Below are positions 1 through 54,967 of a stretch of 64,000 nucleotides of DNA, piece after piece. The position numbers and the translations under genes are program-made. How positions within the stretch are numbered: position 1 is the first letter of the stretch; each line of letters starts with the position of its first letter. Origin of the DNA: Eulemur rufifrons (Eukaryota > Chordata > Mammalia > Primates > Lemuridae); the NCBI RefSeq assembly GCF_041146395.1, contig NC_090989.1, positions 220,132,843 to 220,196,842 of the forward strand, written 5' to 3'. The notes beneath the pieces were generated by a model. The model made no database searches, was not told the DNA's origin, and saw nothing but the letters and a program-made list of their open reading frames with translations.

Positions 1-315
1 TTGAATTCTGCCTTCCATTTCCGTTTTGAACACCAACATGCCAACCAAGCACAGATTCTCTAGCCACATACAAGATCCTCTTTTTCCAAATTATTAAAAC
101 CCACATAGGCATAAGAGTGATGCGGTATCTGCTAACATTGTAGAGATCCAAAGCATAGAGATAGATCCATGGCTGGGTTGACCAATAGGCAGACTCATCC
201 AGCCATGCGCAAGGCAAGAGTGGATGGTCAGGGAGGGCTGTCATGACTGGAGCAGGACAAGTTTAGCTTCAATAAATGGATCTAGGATTGTAAAATCAGG
301 AAATATAAAAAGAAG

Positions 316-690
316 CTGTATTAATTCATTCGGGCTTCTATAAAAAAAAAAAAAATACCATAGACTGAGGGGTACATAAACAACAGGCATTTATTTCTTA
401 CAGTTCTAGAGGCTGGGAGTTGGAGATCCGGGTTCCAGGGTGGACAGATTCTGGTGAGATCCCTCTTTGGGGTCATAGATTGCTGACTTCTTCTTGTCTC
501 CTCACATGGAGGAACACAGCAAGAGACCTCCCTGGGGTCTCTTTCACAAGGGCACTAATTCCATTCATAAGGATTCTACTCTTTTGATCAAACTACTTCC
601 CCAAACTCTAAGCCCTAACAGCATCACACTGGGGGGCTAGGATTGGAACATATGCATCTTGAGGGGACATAAACATTCAGCCCATTGTAG
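316..690 (-). mobile_element. MaLR-type LTR (MLT1/MST-like), minus strand
   Basis: Reads in antisense like mammalian ERVL-MaLR LTRs: the segments ataccatagactg, tttatttcttacagttctagaggctggga, cctcacatgg, ataagg-rich arms and aacatatgcatcttgaggggacataaacattcag occur in the expected order. No internal retroviral sequence follows, so it is an old solo LTR. The subfamily is from memory. Confidence 0.65.
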
Positions 691-960
691 CTATTTTTTA
701 TTGCACCACACAATTAACTTTTGTTAATGAAGCTGACTTATTTTTCACTTTAATTACTTATGTGGGTGGAAGGTTAGGCTTTTCTGATCTTTTCAGGGGC
801 TAGACTTGAATGGAGCTCTGGAGAGGCTCATTGTAAAGTGAGAGAGGAGTTTCAATAATGGTTGAAGTCATAGTGTGTAGGTTTCGTGGTATAATGCCAG
901 CCCTCACAAAGGTCTGGAAGAAGTCATATTCAAGAAGTGAATAAACTGTCATATTTCTTA

Positions 961-964
<4 letters not shown>

Positions 965-995
<31 letters not shown>
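965..995. repeat. (CT)n microsatellite
   Basis: About 15 uninterrupted TC units. Confidence 0.95.
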
Positions 996-997
<2 letters not shown>

Positions 998-1912
998 ACA
1001 TTAGCTTGTCCCTAAGAAGGAAAAGATTAAACATCCTTCATCTATTTCCCTCAATATAAAGTACCTGCCTCTCTTCTGCTGCATAACAGATTAAAATTTG
1101 CCATTTTTTATTGGCAAACAATAAAAATGCATGACCCTGGGTCCAGTCCTGACGAGCAGCTCCTTGGCCTCCATGTTCTCACCAAGGCCATTTTTCCCTC
1201 TGTAAAAGAGAGAAGTAGTTTGATAAAACCTTGTACCCATGTAACCATTACCAGTAATAGCCTATTCTACAAGATAAGTTCTCAGGGCAGGGTGATGCTT
1301 ATCTCGAAAACATAGATCTCAGGTCCTGTGGTTTCTGGGTAGAAAAAAATATGGCCTTCAAGTGAGATTAGGTTGGAGAATTACCGATGCATAAATGATA
1401 CTAAGTAAATATTTGTTGAAATTAAATGGACAGATGTAGTCACCTATCTCTAAAGCTGCTCCTTTGCCTACATTCAGTAATGACTGGTATAAATGGACTA
1501 TTTTTATACAATTATGCAATAAAGTACAATCAAAGCTGAACATGTAAGGAGTGAGATGACATGGTAAGTGTGTCACAAAGCCTTGAACTTTCACTGTCTG
1601 GCATGAAATATTCCAGTGTTTGAATCTATAAAAAACTGAGAAATTGGGAGCACAAGAAAGCAGCAAAACACAGCTGTCTGAGCATGACGGGAGCCCCACC
1701 TTGCAAGTTATGTAACAGCTGTTGAGTAATTGTGCGTTTAACTCAAAACACATTTTTGAAACAGCAAAGAATGATTTTCCAAAAAGGAAGAAATTGAGCA
1801 AGAGAAAGATAAATGCTGAAGGAACAGAGGTTTCTCTCTGGTTCTCAAGTGCAAAGTGAGGGGAATCAAGGAGGTTGGCCATGGTATTGCCTTAGCATCT
1901 GGGGGGTTGGCC

Positions 1913-2111
1913 CGTGCTCAAATCTGGCCTTCCTCTTGTTTTTTATAAATGAAATTTCATTGGAAAACACCTACATCCATTAATTTAACTGTTGTCTATA
2001 GTTTATTCTAAGTGGAGTCAAGTAAGATATATAACAAAATCCACTTGGCTCAGGAAGCTGAAAAAATTTATTGTCTGTTCCTTTGCAGAAAATGTTTGCC
2101 AACCCCTGTCT
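1913..2111. mobile_element. Old DNA-transposon relic (hAT-like)
   Basis: The stretch from aaatctggcc through ataaatgaaatttcattggaa and ttgtctatag to gaaaatgtttgccaacccctg matches the common mammalian repeat that ends TTTGCCGACCCCTG. I do not trust my memory for its exact family name. Confidence 0.6.
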
Positions 2112-2209
2112 TAGGTGAATAGAAAGTTGTGCATAAGTGCTTTGTCAGGATGACTGTGCACTTAGAGAAGCAGTTGATCCCTGAACCCATCTGGGAATCC
2201 TCTTGTAGA

Positions 2210-2345
2210 GAACAGGGCAGAGTCAACAGGAATAAGAGCCCAGGTTTTGGAGTCAGACTGGTCTGAAATGAAATTCTGGCCTTGCACTTATTAGATCTGT
2301 GACCATAAGCAAGCCAGTCGCCCTCTCTATGTCTGTAAAATATAT
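2210..2345 (+). mobile_element. MIR fragment
   Basis: Carries the MIR core order: gagcccaggttttggagtcagactg, then ctggccttgcacttat, then a gtgacc-like block, then ctctctatgtctgtaaaat. Confidence 0.7.
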
Positions 2346-2746
2346 AATGAAAGTAAAGATAGAGAAACTAAGGCTCCTGCACCTGATTTGGACAAACTAT
2401 CCAATCATTCTTAGTTTCTGTATCTAAATCCCATATTCAGGGGAGCTGGCAGTTTTCACTGGACCAAAATTGTTGTTAGTTCTTAATAATCAGAGCATCC
2501 AAAGTATTCTATCTGGTTCCTGCTGTAACTTTTGCTAGAGCTACATTACAATGAAATATTTTACTTAAAATGAGAGTAGTATAATAAAAAATTGTCCAGT
2601 TTGAATGTTCCCAGCTTGAAACATTAACTTAAGAATTTGAATTATTTGGGAGTCCTGCTTCAATTTATTCTTTGTATAACTGCCTATATTGATAAGTACA
2701 GATAACTTCCAAAACCAAACGTTATTTTCATTTCAAGTGAGCTGGG

Positions 2747-3096
<350 letters not shown>

Positions 3097-3721
3097 TAAA
3101 TGAGTTTAAACAGATGATATTTCCCTATTGCTAATTGTGGTGCCCATGTGTGACCATAAACTCAGTTCCCTAAAAGTCCTGCTGACTATTCTGTTCATAT
3201 ATAGAAAATAAAAATAATTTAGGGCTCCTGAAATCACAGTAGGTCTACTTACCTAGCACTCAAAATACACTTGATATGATATTTTAAAGCTAACCTAGGT
3301 TACAGTCTAGATAGAGAGCCTTTCTTTCCCAAACAGCACTCTGATTTTTCTGGAAGATGGACTGTTTGCCTGACAGCCTTGTCCTGAAGACACCTGGCCA
3401 GGGATCTCTCCTCATCAGCTTCTATGGAGAACATGTGCCATTTTAGACTTTCAATCCTCAAATTCTCTAAGTCCATCAGAGAACAAAAAGTTACATAGTA
3501 GCATACAAAGCATGAAAAGTCAAAAAAATAATAACTGGACTTAGTGGCCAGAGCAGCTGCGCTGCATACTCTCATCACAGTTTTCGGCTTTGTAAATTCA
3601 TTCATCTGCAAATAGTGCAGTGTCTCCAGATGCAACTGCAATGCTGGAGAGCTGGTTTCTTAAGGATTTAAGGTTAAAGTCAAAGGCTTCCTGCCCTAGT
3701 TGTTACAAATAAGTAGTGTCC

Positions 3722-3769
3722 TTTTGTCTTTTCTTTTTCTTTCTTTCTTTCTTTTTTTTTTTTTTTTTT
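3722..3769 (+). repeat. Pyrimidine (TTTC/T)n tract next to the promoter
   Basis: Nearly uninterrupted T/C tract ending in a run of about 19 T, stopping 18 bases before the CCAAT box. It is a polymorphism-prone simple repeat whose length changes the upstream spacing of the promoter. Confidence 0.85.
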
Positions 3770-3780
3770 GCTCTGAGTTT

Positions 3781-3870
3781 GTTCATCCAATCACATCCCA
3801 GTATGCAAATAAACTTTAGCCCTTGCAGATAAAAAGGAACAAATAAAGCCAAGTGCTCTCTCAGAACCAA
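3781..3870 (+). promoter_or_regulatory. ALDH1A1: ALDH1A1 core promoter
   Basis: In order there is a CCAAT box (3787-3791), an octamer-like ATGCAAAT (3803-3810) and a TATA-like ATAAAAAG (3829-3836). From the TATA position transcription should start near 3855-3865, giving a 5'UTR of about 50 bases. The order and spacing match the human ALDH1A1 promoter as I remember it, in which the CCAAT box is functionally important. No CpG island surrounds it, as expected for a tissue-restricted TATA promoter. Confidence 0.8.
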
Positions 3871-3907
3871 ACTGCCTGTCACTTGTGTTCCAGGAGCTGA
3901 ACCAGAA

Positions 3908-46132
<42,225 letters not shown>

Positions 46133-46334
46133 AAAAACTACAAGAGTGGAGAGAAAATCTTCAAAAGTATCTCCTGTAGTCACTAACAGTGGGTTTTCAA
46201 TACAAAATTGTTGTTTTCGTGATTTGCTTAAAACATAAGCTAATTATGAGTGTTAATACTATCCATAGAAAACATGACAGATAGCTTATTCTGAATCATT
46301 TGCTTCCTGATATGTGACCCCAAGTCCTATCCTA

Positions 46335-46340
46335 AATAAA
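46335..46340 (+). terminator. Possible proximal polyadenylation signal
   Basis: An AATAAA hexamer (cctaaataaaaagg) inside the 3'UTR, about 200 bases after the stop. No strong G/U-rich element is obvious just behind it, so use is uncertain. Confidence 0.4.
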
Positions 46341-46631
46341 AAGGATAGATTTGGGTGCCAAATCTCTGAAGCTCTGTCATAGTCATGCGCTTTCATTTAT
46401 AGCTACTTGTCCAGGATAATCATTTCATAGTAGAGGACCAGCTGTCATTTATCTTCTTTCCCTTAATAATTCCTTGAAGCACTTAACATACATGTTACCT
46501 GCAGAGTGAGTTGCTCTCTTCCCAGTAGTTATGAAGTCCTTGGAGTATCTTGAAATGTTTCCTAGATCCATGTCTGCTTGTCAATTGAAGTAATGCCTGA
46601 AACACTTAGCTGTAAGCTGAATGTGAAGATT

Positions 46632-46637
46632 AATAAA
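46632..46637 (+). terminator. ALDH1A1: Polyadenylation signal AATAAA of ALDH1A1
   Basis: Canonical AATAAA within gattaataaaaacaac. A G/U-rich stretch (ttggttttggtggttt, around 46690-46705) follows and fits a downstream element. The context resembles the end of the human ALDH1A1 transcript as I recall it. Confidence 0.85.
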
Positions 46638-46849
46638 AACAACTTTGTATGACTCTTGCTAAGTTTGAAGTTTCTTTAAGTAGAATTTTTGGTTTTGGTG
46701 GTTTACTCTCCTTGTCACTCAAAAACAGCATTAAATTGACCATAAAGATACATGTAAAATAAAAGTCTAATCCACCCATTCTCAAATGGGTAAAGAAACA
46801 TTTTCCAGAGGAATTCTTGATACCAATGGCACATATTTGAGTTAGATGT

Positions 46850-47175
46850 CATCAGTCTTTCAGTAAGCATTATTGAGTTCCTACAAAGTTCTGGGCTGGG
46901 CACTAGTTAGGTGTTGTAGAAAATCGGTGAATAGTGAATGGTCCTTCATCTCAAGGTGCTTTAATTTAATGAAGAACAAAGATAATCTCTGCCCCCAAAT
47001 AAAGGAAGGGACATAAAATAGAAGTGAGGGTTCTGGAAACCATAGGAGTGCAGTTACGTGACAAATGCGTAGTGATGAAATCTAACTGAGAGAACTGGGA
47101 ATGGCCTCATGAAGAAAATTTGACTGGATGTGAACCTTAATGATGAGCAGATTTGCAGTGACTAAGAGGGAAAGA
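46850..47175 (-). mobile_element. L2 fragment, antisense
   Basis: cagtaagcattattgagttcctacaaagttctgggctgggcac and tgactggatgtgaaccttaatgatgagcag fit reversed L2. Confidence 0.65.
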
Positions 47176-50100
47176 GGTTCTACAACATAATCTCTCAGGA
47201 CATGTTCCATTAAAAAACAATTTGAAGAAATTCTATGCAATATGTTTTCCTCTCTTCAAGTTTCAAATTGCACATTGGCAGCATATTCTAGGACCAGGTT
47301 CTGAGAAGTCCTGCAACATGTTTAGTTTTGTTTTAATACAGTTTTTTTTCAAAATTTATTTTGGCAGAGACCTTGCCTTCCCCCTACCCTCCTTTAACAC
47401 CAATTATCATTGAAAAATCCATGTTGCAAGATGCTGCTTCCTGCAATGAAGGAGCACATAGGGTTCTAAGGAGAGATCTGGGATCAAAAGGGAGCAGCTG
47501 GAAAAATGCCCTCTGTGTAAAACTACACCTGATGACACATGTTTTTAGTTCACTTAGGGAAATGTTTTTTGCAGATTCAGATTTTATATAAATAATTATC
47601 ATTTTACATTAACAGGTACCGCAGTGACACTGTTGTTTTGACATGCTACTAGCTGCCACAGTCAAGTTTAACAGTGTAAGAATAAATGAAACTCATTAGC
47701 TTCTTAGCCTTATAATAATGTCAACTCCAATTTTGAGAGTTTCTCAAACTTGTGTTGGCCTATAAGATTTGCAATTTGGACTCCTTTGTAAAATGTGGAA
47801 CATAATTATTGTTTGAAAACTGTAGGAACCAAAGTCTTGGGGAGAAGGGTTTTTAGACATTGAAATGGAAAAATATCCAAATATAGAAGAGGATTGTGTT
47901 TTCCTAAAACAAGATAGTGCCATTTTTAAAAGACATTTTTAAAAGATGTGTTTAAAACCATGTGCAAATTAATAGACAAGTTAATACTATAATGACATCC
48001 CTCCAGAACATTTTTTAAATGAATAACAAAGAGGGCTGAGCACAGAAGAAGACAAAAGCCAGAAGCAAGTTTAAATATTTGAAAATTAAATCTTCATTGT
48101 ATAAATAAGACATTACAGAATTAAACAGAAAATATCTGTTTCATATTGGCTCGTCCTGAGCCTCTAGACATTATTTGTATTCCATTATTTGTAAAAAGAC
48201 CATATTGATAATAATTCTTAAAACCTTGAAAAGTTAAAGGGTATCTTATTAATTAGCCCATGTGCTACAGGAAATGCAGGTCAGAAATTTTATCATGGAG
48301 AATTCAGTTTTGCAGTTATAAATATCTAACTGTGTTCATGTCCACATGGCAAGAAGTATTTTGAGCTTCAGGAAAACCGAACTGTGTGACAGCAGTTGGA
48401 ATTCACTGTTCAGGCAGAGATGTCAGATTTCAGATAGGCATTCTCTAAATGTCTACTGGGCTTTTTCCTTTTTTTTTTTTTTTTTCTGTTTCCTTCCTCC
48501 TTTTTTAGTTTCGTATTAGAACACAAACTTCTGGCTGTAGAGTGTTTTCTTAAATTCTTGTAACCAACTCAAAATAGAGGCAATTCAAGGTAGGGAATTT
48601 TAGCCATTTCTTCCCATAATTTGGGAGGGAGTGATGAACTCTAAAGGCCTTTTCCCTTAGTGATGCAGGTAACTTTCTGAGTATCTAATTTCACTTGGCC
48701 GCTCAGAAGTGCAATTGCACATGTGTAACATCAACTAGACACCTATGCTCAGGTGGCTTTCTCAGAGTATGCTAAATAACCAGGTTATGGTTTTACGTAA
48801 ATCACAAATTCCCCATTAGAGTTTCATTTGCTGATTTATCGAGGTTTTGTTTTTGTTTTTGTTTTTGGTGCCCTGGAGATGTATTTGAGCCTTCCTATTC
48901 TGTTGGTGAAAGGATATATAGGAAAGAGAATTGGAGATGATAGCTAAATTTTCTGGATACCAAAATTCAGTGACTGCCAGGAGGGTGTGAAAACTTTCTA
49001 TTGCAGCACACGAGGATTGTGGCGTCCTGGAAAATAATATCCTGAGTCAAGACACAAATGAGGGAGAACAGCCCAATTATAACTCTGACATTCTGTGGAA
49101 GAGTAGAGATGGCATCTGTCTGAACACAAGGCCACAAAATTCTCTGTGGGGGCTCAAGACAAATCTAGATCATGTCTCTTAACTGGCCCTTAGACTCTGG
49201 GTGGTGGGTTTATCTCAGAGAAACATAGTCACATCCATAAACATATAGGATAAATTCCAATTCACTAGAAAGTCAACTTTATCACCTCATGAAATACCTG
49301 TGCCAAAGGTATAGAGATGCTTTTAGAACATTTATTTAATGCCATGTGCTGACTACTTTCACAAGAATTTAGTTTTTTTGTTTTTTTTTTAATCAAAGCT
49401 CTCAAATAAGCGATTTTATTCCTATCCATGATTGCAGACATTTACAAAACCATAACATCTGAGTTCACCTTAAAAAATAACTTATATAAAGCAGTGATAT
49501 ACACCGCACAAAATAGTTCAGGGAGGGGGCAGGAGCAACTTTTAATAATTAAAATGTAAACGTGAAAAAAAGGATGGAATAAAAGTCCCTACTTATTTCT
49601 ACTGAAGATGTCATGTGATAATATTTTACAATGTCCTGTGGGTCAATGTTTAGTTTTTTAAAAATGGACATCTCTGAGTTTTATGAAAATGTTTGTAAGG
49701 TGCCATGGTGCTACCTTGAAGTGATTTCACCAGAGTATTAGGATTTTTGCTGGCTTTTTGTGAAGTCATTTCTTTAAAGATTCATCAGGCCTTGAAAAAT
49801 ATACTAAATATGAAACCACAGAACCAATTTAGGCTGGCTATTGATTTAATTTTACATATGAAAATAGTTTCAAACTTTTAGGGGAGCTGCTAAACAGTGC
49901 ATAGAACTAACTCCCATATATTCTTTATTCACTATTTTTAAAATATTTTCCTTTATTGACTTTATCATTCCTATTCTATATATTGGTATATTTTTAAGAT
50001 AAATGTGAAAATAATCTTTGCGCATAATGTCATTTTACCCCAAAATGCTTCAGTATGGTTTTCTAGGAATAAGTTCACTCTTTCACAAACCCACAGCACA

Positions 50101-50954
50101 ATTATCTAATTCAGGAAATTTAGCACTGACAAAATACGAGTATCTAATACGTGATCTATTTATAATTTGTTCTAATTGTCCCACCAATGTCCTTTATGAC
50201 ATTTTTCCTAATTATCCAAAAACTAGTCAAGGATCATGTATTACATTCAGTTATCACAGTTTCCTTTTGTTACACTATTCCTTAATTATGGGGATATGAC
50301 TTGTAAGCACACCTGATATTCAGTCAAGCTGGTTAGAGCTGTCTCGACCTGGGGGGAACCTAGGGGACATACCAAACTCAGAGCCTTACTGAGTTAACAA
50401 AAACCAGCCAAAAGGGGGTTGATGGTTTTAAAGAACATCATTTCAGTGTATGATTATTAATTACCATGATCCACGGTAAACCATATGAGACTCCGTAGGT
50501 TGAATATATGTGCCTTCTGCCTTGGACAGTTGTGAGAAAAAGTTGTTATGTTCCCTTGAGGATATTAGTGTCTGGTCTTTGTGTGTATTATTATAATATT
50601 GCCCTTTGTCATTTCATTTCCTACCTTTCTTATCTGAATATTTTTCTTTAATAACAAACAGCTTGCCTACATTTTGATGACATCTGGGGAGTTACCTTAA
50701 TATCAATTGGTTATAAATCAGCCACATAGAAACATTTTCAATGATTTCCCTTTCAAAGTACATTTATGCTAGAAAGAGATCTTGACATTTAGAGTCAAAT
50801 AGTTACTAAATTTTTATTCCACCATGAACTAGCGATATGGTATTGGTCAATTATTAAACCTTTCTCATATAGTCTTATATAGTAATTATTCAGCAGATAA
50901 TGGTGGCTATTGATATTTGGGAAGAAATGTAATGTTTTACATAATCAGCAGGGC

Positions 50955-51170
50955 TCTTGGAGCCCAGAAATCTGGTTTCAAATCCTTGTTCTCATTGGCC
51001 TTGGGATTTGGGACAAAGTACCCAATCTTCCTAAATTTCAGTTTCTTTATCTGTAAAAAGGAATTAATAATAGTACCTGTCTAATTGGGTTATTCTACTA
51101 AATGAAATAATGTTTGTAAAATGCTTAACAGGGTTCCTAGGACATAACAAGTGCTCAGTATACATTACTG
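50955..51170 (+). mobile_element. MIR element
   Basis: tctggtttcaaatccttg, ttgggatttgggacaaagtaccc, tttcagtttctttatctgtaaaaagg and cctaggacataacaagtgctcagta are in MIR order. Confidence 0.78.
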
Positions 51171-51911
51171 ATCTACAATGTCTTGGCACTAACAATTATT
51201 TCAACAAAAACAGAAAAGTGTCTTATAGATACTGAGGTCTTCCTCTTGACCTTGACTTTGTATCTTCTTCCTACATGCTGTTTCTCTCAGTCTTCCTTTG
51301 TCCCAGCTGTTAGGCTAATCTCAATCAGGACCACATGGACCTCATAATTGTGATGATTTGCCCATCCCTTCCATCTCTCTTTTCTTTTCAAATCATTCCC
51401 TTCAGATAAAGGTTAAAATTCTCCATGAAACAAAGATCAGGGTGGAGAAGAATGTGAGCCAAAAATTGGCTCATAGTTGAGGCTAGAAATTTAAATACAT
51501 CTAATACCAAAACAAGCTTAGTTTTAAGTTAATGAACCTAGCTGCTTTTCATCCAGAGTTACCAGTCATCAGGATTAATCTTTACACTAATAGAGACAGC
51601 GGGACTAAGGGAACAGCAAACAGAAGAAGCTGGTGTCAAATGCAGCATAGGAAGCCACAGTGATGTTGGTCACCCGATGATTGATTCAGAGACTCAGCCC
51701 ACATGAATTCAGCGGGAAGGATTAGTGGATGGAAAAGCCCGATGCTCAGTCATCCAGCATTCATGTAACCACGAGATGTCAGAACTAGAAAAGAACCGAG
51801 TGTTCTTCTGGCCCAATAACTTCACTCCATGGTGGCATAAAGAAATCAAGCAACACTTGAAAGACTGCTAAATTATCAGTGGCAGAGTTTAGCTAATACC
51901 ATTTATATTCT

Positions 51912-52288
51912 TTTTTTTTTTTTATTTCAGCATATTACGGGGGTACAGAAGTTTAGGTTACATATATTGCCCTTGCCCGCCACCCCCCAGCCCCGAGTCA
52001 GAGCTTCAAGCGTGTCCATCCCCTAGACGGTGCGCATCGCACTCATTATGTATATATACACCCATCCCCTGCCCCCCACATCTGCCCAACACCCAATTAA
52101 TGTTATTCCTAAATGTGCTCTTAGGTGATGATCAGTGAAACCAGTTTGATGGTGAGTACATGTGGTGCTTATTTTTCCATTCTTGAGATACTTCACTTAG
52201 TAGAATGGGTTCCAGCTCTATCCAGGAAAATACAAGACGTGTTATATCACCATTATGTCTTATAGCTGAGTAGTACTCCATTATACTC
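51912..52288 (-). mobile_element. 5'-truncated L1 tail, minus strand, with target duplication
   Basis: T run, then an antisense L1 3'UTR (cagcatattacgggggtacag, gcacccgagtcagag-like, gatggtgagtacatgtggtgctt, ctgagtagtactccat). Bounded by tttatattct at 51902-51911 and 52289-52298. It retains more of the consensus than the copy in intron 5, so it looks younger. Confidence 0.92.
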
Positions 52289-52689
52289 TTTATATTCTAA
52301 CTCCTAGTTCTGTGCTACTGCTTTGTTCCATGTGGCATTACAAACATTTACTTGATGTTTGATTAAATATGTAACTTCCATTGTTGCATTTTATTTGTAA
52401 GCATTTTATTTATTATATTTTATTTATTTTTGTCTAAAAAAGAGAAAGTTAAGTACAACCTATTGTTACATTTCATTTGTATATACTTTTCCTGTTGGAA
52501 TTTGGTCTTTTTGTCCAAAAGAAGAAAATCTCTAAATGGTAGCTTTTATAAGCCCTCAATGTAAATTACTTTCAATCATTTGCAAAATCGTGTCTTGATA
52601 ATTTAGTTACAAAAGTAAAATTGATAATTTAGTTATAAAAATAAATATACATATTTATTTAATAGTTATTCAAAGTCAAAATACTGTGG

Positions 52690-53310
52690 ACAAAGTACTG
52701 AGCCCTGTAAAGAAATGATGGGCATTGAGTCCTTGTTTTGTGCAAACAGAACCCTACGTGCCACACCCATGTCCCTTCCACCCTTACCCTTTCCTTAACC
52801 CCTGGCAATCTGTTCTTTATTTCTAGAATTTTGTCATTTGAAGAATCATTCAATAGGCTGGCTGGGCATGGTGGCTCACGCCTGTAATCTGGGAGGCCGA
52901 GGCAGGAGGATCGTCTCAGGTCAGGAGTTCAAAACCACCCTGAGCAAGAGCGAGACCCCCATCTCCACTAAAAATAGAAAGAAATTAGCTGGACAACTAA
53001 AATATATAGAAAAAAAATTAGTCAGGCATTGTGGTGCATGCCTGTAGTCACAGCTACTCAGAAGGCTGAGGCAGAAGGATCGCTTGAGCCCAGGAGTTTG
53101 TGGTTGCTGTGAGCTAGGCTGTAACCATTCAAGATTGGCTTTTTCTTTTTCTCTTAGCATAATTCCCTGGACACACATCCAAGTTGTTGCACATGATAAA
53201 GACCCACACATGAGCGATTGCTTTTTGCTACTTGCAGTGGGAATTGTTTCAACAGGTCCTAAGACAGATATTTTTAGAAAGAGGTTTACTTTTTTATTTA
53301 GTAACTCTGA
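52690..53310 (-). mobile_element. Old L1 3' region, minus strand, interrupted by an Alu
   Basis: taacccctggcaatctgttctttatttctagaattttgtcattt before the Alu and attggctttttc-tcttagcataattccctgg and atccaagttgttgcacatg after it are consecutive parts of an old L1 3' region. Confidence 0.6.
52856..53121 (+). mobile_element. Alu, plus strand, truncated at 3' end
   Basis: Begins tggctgggcatggtggctcacgcctgtaat and reads through the second monomer to gttgctgtgagctaggctg, then stops without its last segment or A tail. Confidence 0.9.
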
Positions 53311-54960
53311 ATAGAGTTCAAAAGTCTCACTGTGCCCCAGCCAAGTATGAGTATTGAATGGCAATGCAAAGGTGGGCTAGCAGGAGACTCTGTTGACAGA
53401 AACGGGCAATGTTGGATTTTGCTACTTCTGGAGGTGTAACTGCATCGCCTCTGAAGTTTTATACGTGAGAAAACTGAAGGAACAGTTCTTGCAGCATTCT
53501 TGTTAGAAATGAAACAAAGCCTTTGAAGGGCCCCCATGTGAGAGAGTATGCGTCTTGTTCTTAGACAAGCACAAATGGGTCGGGAGATTTTCAGCTGCGT
53601 GTGTCTCCACCCAGGAGTCGTCCTCAGAAAGCCTGAGGCAGGAAGCATGTGGCTTTTCCCCTGGAACCTTGAGATACTCGTCCTCACCCTGCCAAACAGA
53701 CCGGTCTCCTCCAACATCTCCCTTGTCCAGAAGAAGTTAGGTTGTCCCCACGTGAACCTGGCTCCGTCTTCACTCCCCAACTGCTGAATTGGGCTAGATT
53801 ACCCCAGCACTCAGCAGCATCCTGGCCCCTCCCTGAAGAGTGAAAGGTGCAGCTGTCATGGAACAATCCAGAACAGCAGCACCCCTTACAGCACACTAGT
53901 TTATGCCCAGCGCTGTTGTAAGAGCACTCAATGAGTTATCACATTTATTCCAAAAAAAGTAATAACTTTGGAAAGCAAAATAAAAAAGTAATAAGTTTGG
54001 AAAGCAAAACAAGTCCTTAAATTAGCAACTGCAACTCATGATTCTGTGCGTACTGTTACTTTGCTAGCAGACTCTAATGTTGCATCATTCATATGCCCCA
54101 ACAATATTTCCTGACATTTTCCATACCTGAATATTGTTCTAGTCTACAGTTCTTTGTGAATATGTGAAGAGACGAAATGCAAGAAGAAGATGTGAGTATT
54201 ACTGAAGCATACTCCCTTAGGAAATGAGAAACTGATCTAAAATCTGATTGTGTAAAAGCAATATTGATTTCAATAGGAAAACCAAAATTATTAAAAAAGG
54301 AAATGAGCTTATATGAAGCTGTATGTATCCTAACGCCCAGCTTGATGATGGCTTCAGGTACATTCTTAATAAGTGAATAAACATCAATGCAAAATAAAAG
54401 ACTATTGGTTAGGGCAACTAATATTTTTTGTGTTAAAATTCAAGAAAGTTAATTTTAAACATTAAATATATGGTAAATAATGTTTACATTTTCAAATAAT
54501 TTCTAGTTAACATTTGTTTTATTTTAATATTCACTTCTTTTAATAATGTTTTCTATTATAAAATATCAATGTCAGGTAGAGATAATTTTAACATATCATT
54601 AAAACATACAATTTTGTCCCAATTTATCATAATAATAAAGAAAATCTATGAACTTTTAGTAAAATCCTATGGGAGAAAAATGATTCATAGTTCATTATTA
54701 TGGTCACTTGCTACTATTTAAAAATATGTAAATAAAGCATTTTTAAAATACAGAATAATATCATTTCAGGAATTCCCAAGAATTATTGGGAATGGTGATT
54801 ATTTCCCTCGAAATCACAAGCCTTAATATCTGTTGAAAATCTGGAACCCTTATAATAATCTAAACCCACAGGTAGTGAAAGCTGGAGGCAGATGGGGCCC
54901 AGAGCAAGAGGCTGCAAAGGCACTGCTTGTCCTGGCCAGGCGGCAGTGCCTGGGGAGGTG
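53311..54960. other. Non-coding stretch, nothing recognised
   Basis: 53320-53900 is less AT-rich than its surroundings and open in several frames on both strands, including 160 codons on the minus strand at 53298-53780, but I recognise no protein. 53940-54780 is AT-rich. A short duplication (aagtaataactttggaaagcaaaa and aagtaataagtttggaaagcaaaa) lies near 53959-54009. Confidence 0.5.
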
Positions 54961-54967
54961 CAAGAGC

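Larger units (their letters stand above)
46133..46655 (+). other. ALDH1A1: ALDH1A1 3'UTR
   Basis: Follows the TAA stop without interruption in the terminal exon. The end is estimated about 15-25 bases after the AATAAA at 46632. An upstream AATAAA at 46335-46340 could give a shorter 3' end of about 220 bases. Confidence 0.8.
46656..51900. other. Downstream flank, no gene recognised
   Basis: Past the poly(A) site there is an L2 fragment (46850-47175), a T run (48470-48486) and a MIR (50955-51170). The rest is AT-rich with only short open frames that I do not recognise. Confidence 0.6.

Noticed and set aside
53084..53314. 76-codon plus-strand frame
   Set aside because: Starts in the Alu tail and continues in an old L1; no independent support.
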